Assembly (NCBI GenBank): GCA_964646495.1
Contig: CAZYEO010000065.1
Span: forward strand, 1-13,242
DNA from: HGM05232 sp964646495
GTDB taxonomy: Bacteria > Bacteroidota > Bacteroidia > Bacteroidales > Muribaculaceae
Direction of reading: 5' to 3'
Length of the DNA: 13,242 bases
The position numbers and the translations under genes are program-made. Below, piece after piece: positions 1-7,603 of the stretch; position 1 is the first letter of the stretch; each line of letters opens with the position of its first letter. The notes beneath the pieces are model-generated. The model was not told the DNA's origin. It was given only the letters and a program-made list of their open reading frames with translations, and did not search any database.

Positions 1-6
1 TTATTG

Positions 7-19
7 CTGTCCGATAAAA
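7..19 (+). repeat. Left terminal inverted repeat of the IS relic
   Basis: CTGTCCGATAAAA is the exact reverse complement of 620-632. It lies beyond the 3' end of the transposase and marks the end of the element distal to the transposase start. Confidence 0.9.
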
Positions 20-42
20 CTAACAGTAACATACAAATAGTT

Positions 43-80
43 CCCGAAACTTTGTAAAATGGTGTTTCGGGTTCTTTTTT
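43..80 (+). terminator. Rho-independent terminator-like hairpin in the left IS end
   Basis: An 8-bp stem, CCCGAAAC at 43-50 with GTTTCGGG at 64-71, and a 13-base loop are followed by TTCTTTTTTTT on the plus strand. It points rightward, so it would stop transcripts entering from the left flank before they run antisense through the transposase. It also lies just past the transposase stop, but the T-run suits plus-strand termination better. Confidence 0.65.
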
Positions 81-100
81 TCAAATCCAAGCTCCCTCTA

Positions 101-527
101 TCAAAAAAGTAATCGTTCAGGAGGTCTATAAGCGGTCATATTTAAGCAGGTTTCCCAATCTTTTTCTGGATGATTGAACAGACTATAAAAATCTATATAA
201 TACATTAGCGTTATTCTTACCATAGTAGCCAATCCTGAAAAGCTCCAGGATCGTGTTAATCCTTTTCGCATAATCATTAATAGCAAATTGGCTATAAGCG
301 TTATCCAAATCTGGATTTTTATTGCATTCGCACTTTCTCCATAGAAGTATCTTAAAGGAAAGTTCTGCTTCATCTGTTTAAATAACAGCTCTATTTCCCA
401 TCTTTTGCGGTATATTTCAACAAATTCTACCAAGTTCACGGCTGAACTTTAAAATTTTTCTCTTATCAAGCAATTTTATTATCTGACTATAGAGAGGCTG
501 TCCGCTAAAATGTGTACTTTTGCTCAT
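101..527 (-). pseudogene. IS4-family transposase, internal deletion with frameshift
   Basis: This is a broken DDE transposase. Reading the minus strand, the gene starts at ATG 527-525 and encodes MSKSTHFSGQPLYSQIIKLL followed by DKRKILKFSRE, which resembles the N-terminus of Bacteroidales IS4 transposases; this frame stops at 417-419. The C-terminal part runs in another frame to the stop at 101-103. It contains YRKRWEIELLFKQMK, the Y-R-E-K signature holding the last catalytic Glu, then the conserved block around YFYGESANAIKIQIW and a tail ending in RLLF. The two parts meet near 425-440, about one base out of phase. The catalytic Asp residues and most of the central domain are absent, so no active enzyme can be made. 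The C-terminal piece alone could be read from GTG 439, but an in-frame TAA lies four codons upstream and nothing suggests it is used. Confidence 0.88.
498..510 (+). repeat. Internal near-copy of the IS terminal repeat
   Basis: CTGTCCGCTAAAA matches the terminal repeat at 7-19 in 12 of 13 bases and in the same orientation. It overlaps codons 6-10 (H-F-S-G-Q) of the transposase remnant. It could be a second transposase-binding site near the gene start or a coincidence of coding sequence; the sequence alone does not decide. Confidence 0.6.
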
Positions 528-554
528 ATTGTGATGATTTTTTTTGTGGTAGAA

Positions 555-562
555 TAAAGTTA
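555..562 (-). promoter_or_regulatory. Possible -7 box for the IS transposase
   Basis: On the minus strand TAACTTTA resembles the Bacteroidota -7 consensus TAnnTTTG with one mismatch. It lies 28 bases before the remnant's ATG. The hairpin at 570-599 covers the place where the -33 element would be, and no clear -33 TTTG is present. Confidence 0.35.
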
Positions 563-569
563 CACAATT

Positions 570-603
570 AGGGCTGAATTCATTTCTGAGTTCAGCCCTT
601 TAT
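570..603 (+). terminator. Strong hairpin in the right IS end
   Basis: A 9-bp perfect stem, AGGGCTGAA at 570-578 with TTCAGCCCT at 591-599, extends by a G-T and a T-A pair and is followed on the plus strand by TTATTTT. It sits between the right terminal repeat and the transposase start. On the plus strand it looks like a terminator. In transcripts arriving from tamB on the minus strand it would fold ahead of the transposase start. Such hairpins near IS ends commonly limit transposase expression from outside promoters (family knowledge). Confidence 0.6.
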
Positions 604-619
604 TTTGGATTCAAATAAC

Positions 620-632
620 TTTTATCGGACAG
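620..632 (-). repeat. Right terminal inverted repeat of the IS relic
   Basis: TTTTATCGGACAG is the perfect reverse complement of 7-19. It lies on the transposase-start side, 72 bases from the tamB stop codon. Confidence 0.9.
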
Positions 633-703
633 AAATATTTATCATTAAACAATACTAACTTCAATAACAATATTGAGAAATGTCCATTTTATTTGTATGT
701 ATA

Positions 704-3700
704 TTATTTCTTCGGAGGAAGTGGTGTCTCTTTTTTTGTTGAATCAATTTCAAGAATAGGGAGGGGTAATGGAAGAAGAAAAGATGTTCTCTTTTTGCGC
801 AAGAAGTCAAACGGACGATCAAAGTCATATTTGAATACTACACCCACCCCTTGAGTCGTAAGTGCGCTCTTTATATAGTAATTTTGATCGTTGTAGTGAT
901 TGTATGCTTTCAATCTAATGTTCCCATTTTTAGTGAGTAAGTATTCGATGTCAAAGTCACCAATAAAATTACTGCTATTGGCATTCAATGATTTGTCACG
1001 ATAACCGAAGTTACCATTAAACAGTAGCCGGTTGTTGAGCAATTGGCTCGATAAAGCAATATCTACCTCCATATCAGAGAAATCTCCCTTTTCAGTACGG
1101 AAATTAGGAGAAATGCTCCAATTTTCACTCAATTGCCCCAATATGTTGCTGAGCTGTGAAGAGAGAGTAGAGGATGCTACAGAGGCAAATTCATTATTTT
1201 TGTTCGTATTTCCCATGTATTCTGGGGTATAGAATCTGTTTAGAGCCAATAGATAAATAATCTGTCTGTTCATCATATCTTCTGTGCTAATAATACTCTT
1301 TACCTTTCGATATGCCTCTTGAGTGAGGGTGGGAAATTCTATGTCGAACGAAATTGCTGGTTGCTTTATATCTCCATTCACATTGAGTACAGCATGCACC
1401 GGTACATTTGTGCGATTAAGGTCTTTATCCTGCGCAAATGATTCATCAAGATCTGTAAGGTTAGCATTCAGATTATATGTAGCTCCAATATTCAGACTGG
1501 CAAATAACGGGTCGCCGTGAAAACTTATTGAGCTTCCCTCCTTAATATTAAAGTCCTTGATGATAATATCCTGTAGGGTGAAATTATAGTTTCCCTTTTC
1601 AAGTGTATAATTACCAAACATCTTTATATCATCATCAGTTGAATTATAAGTCAATCGTAAATTTCCGCTACCTGTGGATTTGATGCGATCGCCACCTACG
1701 GGATCCATTATAAGATTAAGTTGAGCCAAAGGTGTCGCTTCTACTTGAATATTAAGGTTTACTGTTGAGGGAAGTCCTTTCGTTTCAATTTTAGGCATTT
1801 TCAATTGGCGCACCAATTCCGGTAGAGTATCCAACTCGGTTATATTTATATTTCGTTTGTCTCTATCCACAATTGTGATAAAAGTATAGTCGCCGGCTGC
1901 TTGCGTGTTTGAGAGTACAAATGTGAATTTTGAATTGGCAGCAGTAGCCATATTCACATCGATGTTTACTTCACCCGGTTCTCCGGTGATAAATGCAGAT
2001 CCGTTTCCATAAATTGTACCATACCAAGTGGGGCTGATAGATGATGGAATATCGAAGCATAAAAAATCATTTGCTTTTGTAATCGAGAAGTTAAATGATG
2101 CATCATGAAAATAACTGTGAGATACTGACCCATTGAGAATTGCTGTTTTACCATACTTATCTTTGAGAGTAATATTCTTGAGTTGAATATATCCGGGTCG
2201 TAATTTCACGGAATCTGTAGTAGTGTAGTAAGTATTAATATAATCTATTTTTAATCTCAAATCTTCAGCTAAAATATCCCCACGTAAATCTATACGCTTG
2301 AAGTTCCCAAAAAGAGTGGCATTTCCCGATCCATAACCTTGAATATCGGTGGTAATTGCTGCTAAAAATGGTTTTAGAAATCTCACATCAAGTTTTCTTG
2401 CTTCAAAATCAAGATATAAAGAGTCCATTGTTGGGAATATAGACCCATGAACCTCCGATTTGAATCCGTTGGCTTGGCTTATAATAGCATTGATATTAAT
2501 TCCCTTGGTGTGAGGATCCCAATGGCTTTCTATATCAGCAATACCGAAAGGAGCATTATTATATGAAAATCCTTCGACGTGGAGATTGGGAGTAGCTAAA
2601 ATTGGTGTTTTGGTGAGAAGGCTCGAGGCATTGAATTCCCCGGTGGCTCTACCACCAAAGGCCACATTGTTTATTTCCAACGTTTGGAAAATATAATCAA
2701 GATTAATATCGCTCAGAGCCACCAATAATTGGTCATCGGGATTATTAGATATCTTACCATTTATTTTTACAAATTGCTTGTCACATCTGACATCAAATCC
2801 ATCTATACTTATAATCGGGTCGGGACTGATATTAATTTTAGCGGGATTGAGATTCCACGTTGTATCATTAAACACAAGTTCGGTGGGGTTAATAGATATA
2901 TCAGCACTTAATTTATTATCATCATTTCTATTGATAAGGGCCGATAAGTTCACTTTACCGTGAAAATCGCGATTCCTTGCCACCCACCACGATAAATCGG
3001 TGTCTATGCGATCGTTAGCGCCGTTTGCTGCAAGTGCGAGCGAAATATTACCCTTTTGGTTTGGGATAAGTGTATTTAATTTTAATCCACAATAATCTTG
3101 GCTGTTGTCGATGTTTATGTTTAGTGAGCTGTTTTCAATCACTTTGTTTTTCTGCTGTAAATAAGGTGCATTTAGCGAGAGATTCATTATCCCGGCTGTT
3201 TCATTCATCTCTCCAGTGAGTGTAATAGGATGAATAAGTCGCACAGGAGTATTGAAAAAATCCGTCAATTGGTTGTTGGGTTCGATTGTGAAATTAAATT
3301 TGAAATTATTGGCAATCCAATTATTATTATGATTATGTTGTGAAATGAATAGAGTAGGGAATGCATGCGACAATATTTCTTTAGCAGCCGGAATGAGACA
3401 TTTGAAGTCGTAGAACCCGATGATTGTGCCGTTAATAATGTCGGAATCTATTGTAATATTTTGTGGCTTTGCGCTATTATGAGCTTCAATCGATACATGA
3501 TCTATTTTTATTCCTTTGTTTTCATTATCTATAAATTTAATGCCATTAATAAATAAAGAACCATCGGCATTATCTAAATTATTGCCTGTAAATGAAGCAT
3601 CCATAAATAGAGATAATGTGTGATTAGGATGCTTATGATCGAGATTTAATTGTGCGAGATTTGCTCTCTCGGTGTTAAGGGTAAGGTCAAATTGAGAATC

Positions 3701-5269
3701 CACCCCCTTGAGATTAGCAAGTCCTGTTATTGCAAGTTTAAGATTAGGATCATCAATACTCAATACACCCTCATATTTTGATTTGTCAAAACTCATATCG
3801 GTGGATATCACGCTGTATCTATATCCTTTAAAATCTAAAAAATCAATAAGCCCATTTACCATCCCAGAAATATTATCCTTTGATTTAAGAGCGTTTAGCT
3901 TAACCTTGAATGAGGTTTCGCCGAGCAGATTTGTTTTATTGAGCAATTCTCCGAGTTTGAATGAAGAAGTATTTACATTGCCGTTGAATTGCATATTTAT
4001 ATTATTTTCGCCACTCCGAGAAAAATCGCCATTTAGATATATTGCGCCCAACGATGTAGTAAGATTACCATTTAAATTTAGATTGGTTGATGAGCCTTTC
4101 ATTGAGCCTTCAAAACTAATATTTCCACAATTGGATATTATTGATGAGGCTTGTGGGGATAAATTAGTAAACCGAGAAGTAATATTTGCTATTTCAGCAG
4201 CTTTTGCTTTGATTTCAATATGTGGAATTTCTGCTCTTAACTCTCCTTTTCTGAGAAAATCATAAATTGTTCCGGAAATGTCGATGGCTATACGTTCGTT
4301 TGCAGTCGTGACATTAAGAACTGGAATTGATAACTTATTGAGTGTTCCTCTTGCTGCAAACGTAATCTGCATGGGATCGTTGTAATTAGAAAATTTTGGA
4401 ACGAACCCACGCAAGTCGTGTAGTACAATGCTTCCATTGGCTAAATTAAAATTGATAGGTATGGATGGTAACTCTTCACCTATTTTATTCAAATTATTAA
4501 ACTCCAATATAATTGGTTCTGGATTAATTATAGAATTTGGCAACTCTATGCGAAGTCCATTTACTTGAATTTTGTTTTTTGTAATTTCGATTTCTGCAGC
4601 AAGATTTTTAAGATCAAATCCGCACTCTTCACGTAGAGCAAGTCGCTTTATGTTAATAATAAAATCATCATTTTTAAGACGAGGAAGGGCTATATCGGCA
4701 GTAAGATTTGAAATTTTGATATGATTTTTATCAAATTTTTCCTCGTTGCGTGGCTCCGACAATATGTCGTAGGATACGGAACCTTTACGAATAACTACAT
4801 TATATATTTTAAGGTCAAATGCTGTGGGAGGCTTGTTCTTCTCCTTTGAGCTTAATGCGTCGATGATAAACTGCATATTTGTAGGTGACTCTGGAGTTGA
4901 TTTTGTTATAGCTCCTTCTAACCCGATTATTTCTGCGTAGGTGAATACAAGCCGTTGCCTCATAATTAAATTATAAAGACTTATACCTGCACCTATTTTG
5001 GATACTTTTAATAGTTTGTCACCTTTCTGATCGGCAACATCCACATCATATAGCATTACTTGATTGAATGGCGCAATAGAAATCTTGCCTATTGTCACCT
5101 CTGTGTGCAACAGTTTGCTTAATTCCTCCTCACCTATTTCTCTAATTTTATTTTGAGCTCCCGGAGATGATAGAATCAATAAAAGGATAATATAAATACC
5201 AAGTGCGACAGCTATCGCACTAACAAGAATACTACGTATTATATGGTAAGTGAATTTTAATCTTCTCAT
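704..5269 (-). CDS. tamB: TamB-family translocation/assembly module protein
   Basis: This 1521-residue protein is anchored in the inner membrane and predicted to span the periplasm. The family is linked to outer-membrane biogenesis: assembly of some outer-membrane proteins with a TamA/TamL partner, and phospholipid transport between membranes through a hydrophobic beta-groove. Residues about 10-33 form one hydrophobic segment after a basic N-terminus (MRRLKFTYHIIRS). An AsmA-like N-terminal region and a very long stretch of short alternating beta-strands rich in N, D, I and L follow. The conserved C-terminal TamB (DUF490) domain lies in roughly the last 400 residues, for example GNYTLEKGNYNFTLQDI near residue 1220. 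The tail is basic and proline-rich (ETPLPPKK). The frame is unbroken and the length suits Bacteroidota members. No TamA-type gene is in the window. The gene is transcribed alone, divergently from the DUF4421 gene, and ends 72 bases before the IS relic with no convincing terminator between. Confidence 0.93.
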   Translation of the reverse strand: MRRLKFTYHIIRSILVSAIAVALGIYIILLLILSSPGAQNKIREIGEEELSKLLHTEVTIGKISIAPFNQVMLYDVDVADQKGDKLLKVSKIGAGISLYNLIMRQRLVFTYAEIIGLEGAITKSTPESPTNMQFIIDALSSKEKNKPPTAFDLKIYNVVIRKGSVSYDILSEPRNEEKFDKNHIKISNLTADIALPRLKNDDFIINIKRLALREECGFDLKNLAAEIEITKNKIQVNGLRIELPNSIINPEPIILEFNNLNKIGEELPSIPINFNLANGSIVLHDLRGFVPKFSNYNDPMQITFAARGTLNKLSIPVLNVTTANERIAIDISGTIYDFLRKGELRAEIPHIEIKAKAAEIANITSRFTNLSPQASSIISNCGNISFEGSMKGSSTNLNLNGNLTTSLGAIYLNGDFSRSGENNINMQFNGNVNTSSFKLGELLNKTNLLGETSFKVKLNALKSKDNISGMVNGLIDFLDFKGYRYSVISTDMSFDKSKYEGVLSIDDPNLKLAITGLANLKGVDSQFDLTLNTERANLAQLNLDHKHPNHTLSLFMDASFTGNNLDNADGSLFINGIKFIDNENKGIKIDHVSIEAHNSAKPQNITIDSDIINGTIIGFYDFKCLIPAAKEILSHAFPTLFISQHNHNNNWIANNFKFNFTIEPNNQLTDFFNTPVRLIHPITLTGEMNETAGIMNLSLNAPYLQQKNKVIENSSLNINIDNSQDYCGLKLNTLIPNQKGNISLALAANGANDRIDTDLSWWVARNRDFHGKVNLSALINRNDDNKLSADISINPTELVFNDTTWNLNPAKINISPDPIISIDGFDVRCDKQFVKINGKISNNPDDQLLVALSDINLDYIFQTLEINNVAFGGRATGEFNASSLLTKTPILATPNLHVEGFSYNNAPFGIADIESHWDPHTKGININAIISQANGFKSEVHGSIFPTMDSLYLDFEARKLDVRFLKPFLAAITTDIQGYGSGNATLFGNFKRIDLRGDILAEDLRLKIDYINTYYTTTDSVKLRPGYIQLKNITLKDKYGKTAILNGSVSHSYFHDASFNFSITKANDFLCFDIPSSISPTWYGTIYGNGSAFITGEPGEVNIDVNMATAANSKFTFVLSNTQAAGDYTFITIVDRDKRNINITELDTLPELVRQLKMPKIETKGLPSTVNLNIQVEATPLAQLNLIMDPVGGDRIKSTGSGNLRLTYNSTDDDIKMFGNYTLEKGNYNFTLQDIIIKDFNIKEGSSISFHGDPLFASLNIGATYNLNANLTDLDESFAQDKDLNRTNVPVHAVLNVNGDIKQPAISFDIEFPTLTQEAYRKVKSIISTEDMMNRQIIYLLALNRFYTPEYMGNTNKNNEFASVASSTLSSQLSNILGQLSENWSISPNFRTEKGDFSDMEVDIALSSQLLNNRLLFNGNFGYRDKSLNANSSNFIGDFDIEYLLTKNGNIRLKAYNHYNDQNYYIKSALTTQGVGVVFKYDFDRPFDFLRKKRTSFLLPLPLPILEIDSTKKETPLPPKK

Positions 5270-5309
5270 ATCTGCACAAAAGTACGAAAAAAACGGTATA
5301 CGGATAATA

Positions 5310-5317
5310 CAAAGATA
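5310..5317 (-). promoter_or_regulatory. Predicted tamB promoter, -7 box
   Basis: The minus strand reads TATCTTTG, a perfect match to TAnnTTTG, about 40 bases before the tamB ATG. A TTTG at 5330-5333 could be the -33 element but sits closer than usual. A second match, TACTTTTG at 5277-5284, lies only seven bases from the ATG and would give almost no leader, so the distal box is preferred. Confidence 0.55.
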
Positions 5318-5397
5318 TATCTATTATATCAAATTTATTTATCCCTACGATTATTTTGCGATTGTCTGTTTTTGTAGGTTATATACACGGAAAGTTG

Positions 5398-5428
5398 TTG
5401 CAGGGGAAGATTATATAATTTATCTTTG
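5398..5428 (+). promoter_or_regulatory. Predicted promoter of the DUF4421 gene
   Basis: TATCTTTG at 5421-5428 matches TAnnTTTG exactly. A TTG at 5398-5400, 20 bases upstream, fits a weak -33 element. Transcription would start near 5435, giving a very short A-rich leader. This supports the start at 5451 and argues against the long upstream extension of the reading frame. Confidence 0.6.
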
Positions 5429-5450
5429 CGTAAATGAAAAAAATAAAAAA

Positions 5451-6488
5451 ATGTTTAGAATGTTCTTGCGTTATATTGTGATTATAGTCGTGATTTCTTG
5501 TGGATCAATCTCCGCATATTCCATGAAAAAAGTACCAAGTTTAGATTCAATTCTCGGAGAAAATAATATAATATTGAAAACATACAAATGGGTGGATCGT
5601 ACATTTAATTCTTACGATACTGCTTATATAGCAGGAACTGGGAAATATTTTAATGCAAGAATAAAAAATGAAGATTGGATCGATGCATACTCATTGGATC
5701 TGCCGAGCAATAATAGAATAAATATAGCATCTGATATGGTGTTTCATGTCGGAGCTTCCATCGGGTATCGTGCTGTATCGGTAAGTTATATGATAGATGT
5801 GAAAAATGCTTTTAAACCCAATTCACCCTCAAGAAACCGAACTAATTTTTCATTTGCTTCGAGCCGTGTGGTATTCAATGCATATTATTTTAAAAATAAT
5901 TCAAAAGGGAAAATAGTGCGTTTCGGTGATCTGAAAAAACAAAAAGTAACGTATGATTTTGATGGTGTAGAAGCGGAATCATACGGAGCCGAAATAAATT
6001 ATATATTCAATCATCAAAAATACTCTTATGCCGCAGCATTCGGGTTCTCGCGCATTCAGAAAAAAAGTGCAGGGTCTTTTTTTACCGGTTTCACACTATC
6101 AACCCATGATTTTAATTTTGATTTTTCCGGGTTGCCTGATAACTTAAAAGCTCAAATTCCTGGCTCGATACCTAATTTGAAATTCCGTTATAATGATTAC
6201 GGTTTTATATTTGGTTATGGCTACAATTGGGCTTTAGGTAAAAGGTGGCTTGTGGGGACACTATTGTTACCCTCACTCGGATGGAAGCACACTGACCTTT
6301 CATCGGTAGTAGGTAGTAAAGATGTATTCTCAGTAAACGCCTCGTTAAAAATATCGGCAGTCTATAATATATCCCGATACTTTGTAGGTTTTTTAGGGCA
6401 GTATAGTACTAATTGGTTTTCTTCCGATAAATATTCGCTTGTAGATATTGTGGGCACTCTTAATCTTTCTGCTGGCATAAGATTTTAA
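5451..6488 (+). CDS. DUF4421 family predicted outer-membrane beta-barrel protein
   Basis: This is a 345-residue protein of unknown function. The N-terminus MFRMFLRYIVIIVVISCGSI looks like a Sec signal peptide with cleavage near residues 22-24. The mature part shows beta-barrel features: alternating aromatic strands, glycine-rich turns (FGYGYNWALGKRW), and a C-terminal Phe in the final strand LSAGIRF. I recognise the DUF4421 pattern from the block YAAAFGFSRIQKKSAGSF and the GYGYNW region. The open frame extends back to 5250, but that stretch has no signal peptide, crosses both divergent promoters and reaches into tamB, so ATG 5451 was chosen (ATG 5460 is possible). An out-of-frame ATG at 5434 would give MKKIKK and could join this frame if the A-run held one more base. 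Its divergence from tamB hints at an envelope role, which is inference. The tsaD start follows after 85 bases containing a promoter. Confidence 0.8.
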   Translation: MFRMFLRYIVIIVVISCGSISAYSMKKVPSLDSILGENNIILKTYKWVDRTFNSYDTAYIAGTGKYFNARIKNEDWIDAYSLDLPSNNRINIASDMVFHVGASIGYRAVSVSYMIDVKNAFKPNSPSRNRTNFSFASSRVVFNAYYFKNNSKGKIVRFGDLKKQKVTYDFDGVEAESYGAEINYIFNHQKYSYAAAFGFSRIQKKSAGSFFTGFTLSTHDFNFDFSGLPDNLKAQIPGSIPNLKFRYNDYGFIFGYGYNWALGKRWLVGTLLLPSLGWKHTDLSSVVGSKDVFSVNASLKISAVYNISRYFVGFLGQYSTNWFSSDKYSLVDIVGTLNLSAGIRF

Positions 6489-6531
6489 TAATTTAATTAC
6501 TCGGATTTTAATGTTTAGTGAGGATAATATG

Positions 6532-6539
6532 TAACTTTG
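6532..6539 (+). promoter_or_regulatory. Predicted tsaD promoter, -7 box
   Basis: TAACTTTG matches TAnnTTTG, 34 bases before the tsaD ATG. Upstream T-rich sequence (TTTT at 6506-6509) could supply a poor -33 element. No terminator is seen between the DUF4421 stop and this box, so some read-through is possible. Confidence 0.5.
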
Positions 6540-6573
6540 CGCTATTATTTTCAAGCGGAAACAAAAAAGAAGA

Positions 6574-7590
6574 ATGAGTGTAATAATTTTGGGAATAGAA
6601 TCGTCGTGTGACGATACTTCGGCTGCTGTGATTAAGGATGGCATTTTAATGTCAAATGTAATTGCAAGTCAGAAAGTACATGAACTTTATGGTGGGGTAG
6701 TGCCGGAACTTGCTTCGCGCGCTCACCAGCAAAATATAGTACCGGTAGTGTCGGAAGCAATACGACAAGCAGGTATAACTAAGAATGATATAAATGCAAT
6801 CGCCTTTACTCGTGGTCCCGGACTTTTGGGATCCTTATTGGTCGGTACATCTTTTGCTAAAGGATTGACTTTAGCTCTCAATATTCCAATCGTGGATGTA
6901 AATCATCTTCATGGACATGTGCTGTCTCATTTTATTAAAGAGGATGAAAATACTGAAATTCCCCAATTTCCTTATATGTGCTTGTTGGTGTCGGGTGGAA
7001 ATTCACAAATTATCAAGGTAAACTCATACAGTAACATGGAGGTGTTGGGGCAAACTATTGACGATGCAGCAGGTGAAGCATTTGATAAATGTGCCAAGGT
7101 AATGGGATTGCCATATCCCGGAGGTCCTCATATAGATAGGCTTGCACAAGAGGGCGATCCTAAGAAATTTAAATTCAATAAACCACATATACAAGGACTT
7201 GATTATAGCTTTAGCGGATTGAAAACATCTTTTCTTTACACATTGCGCGATGCAAAAAAAGATAATCCCAATTTTGTAGAGGAAAATATGGCGGATCTGG
7301 CAGCATCATTGCAAGCTACGATAATAGCTATATTGATGGATAAACTTGATAAGGCTATGAAACTTACAGGGATTAAGCAACTTGCTATTGGGGGTGGTGT
7401 TTCGGCTAATTCGGGAGTGCGCAATGCCGTACAAGAATATTGCAATAAAAATGGTATCAAAGCATTTATCCCAAAAAGATCATTTACGACCGATAATGCT
7501 GCAATGATAGCAGTTGCCGGTTATTTTAAGTATATCAATAAAGACTTTTGCCCGATGGATGTAACACCTTATGCAAGAGTAGAGTTGTAA
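6574..7590 (+). CDS. tsaD: tRNA N6-adenosine threonylcarbamoyltransferase TsaD
   Basis: TsaD (Gcp/YgjD/Kae1 family) transfers the threonylcarbamoyl group from threonylcarbamoyl-AMP to adenosine 37 of tRNAs reading ANN codons, giving t6A; in bacteria it works with TsaB and TsaE in the cytoplasm. The 338-residue length is typical. Visible motifs are the N-terminal ASKHA-type GIESSCDDTS (7-16), the metal-binding HxxxH at H111 and H115, the nucleotide-site SGGNSQI (140-146), YPGGP (181-185), FSGLKT (213-218), GGGVSANSG (273-281) and TTDNAAM (305-311), whose Asp completes the metal site. All key residues are present. The start is supported by the promoter box 34 bases upstream and by the family's usual beginning. 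cinA follows 13 bases later, so the two are probably co-transcribed. Confidence 0.97.
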   Translation: MSVIILGIESSCDDTSAAVIKDGILMSNVIASQKVHELYGGVVPELASRAHQQNIVPVVSEAIRQAGITKNDINAIAFTRGPGLLGSLLVGTSFAKGLTLALNIPIVDVNHLHGHVLSHFIKEDENTEIPQFPYMCLLVSGGNSQIIKVNSYSNMEVLGQTIDDAAGEAFDKCAKVMGLPYPGGPHIDRLAQEGDPKKFKFNKPHIQGLDYSFSGLKTSFLYTLRDAKKDNPNFVEENMADLAASLQATIIAILMDKLDKAMKLTGIKQLAIGGGVSANSGVRNAVQEYCNKNGIKAFIPKRSFTTDNAAMIAVAGYFKYINKDFCPMDVTPYARVEL

Positions 7591-7603
7591 TAATATTTTT
7601 AAT

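Larger units (their letters stand above)
7..632 (-). mobile_element. Internally deleted IS4-family insertion sequence, both ends kept
   Basis: The element is bounded by perfect 13-bp inverted repeats, CTGTCCGATAAAA at 7-19 and its complement at 620-632; identity stops at the next base on both sides. Between them lies one minus-strand transposase reduced to an N-terminal and a C-terminal piece, so the middle of the gene is gone while both ends remain. The C-terminal piece carries the IS4-type Y-R-E-K signature. I recall full-length relatives in Bacteroidales of nearly 400 residues, so about 250 codons seem missing (inference). No target-site duplication is visible: the six bases before the left end (ttattg) do not match the bases after the right end (aaatattt...), although only six left-flank bases are available. 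The relic cannot move itself, but a related transposase could in principle act on its ends. Confidence 0.85.

Noticed and set aside
498..632. A separate 135-bp MITE delimited by inverted repeats
   Set aside because: The left repeat overlaps transposase codons that continue beyond it, so it is better explained as an internal site of the larger IS relic.
661..676. Hairpin TCAATA/TATTGA as a tamB terminator
   Set aside because: The stem is only six AT-rich pairs and no T-run follows on the minus strand.
3708..4265. 185-codon plus-strand open frame inside tamB
   Set aside because: It lies entirely antisense to a well-supported coding region and its translation shows no recognisable domain; it reads as a shadow of tamB.
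5250..5450. N-terminal extension of the DUF4421 reading frame by 67 codons
   Set aside because: It overlaps the tamB start, crosses the predicted promoters of both genes and lacks a signal peptide; ATG 5451 directly precedes one.
5434..5481. 15-codon leader peptide MKKIKKCLECSCVIL before the DUF4421 protein
   Set aside because: It begins at or before the predicted transcription start and looks like the out-of-frame reading of an A-rich start region.
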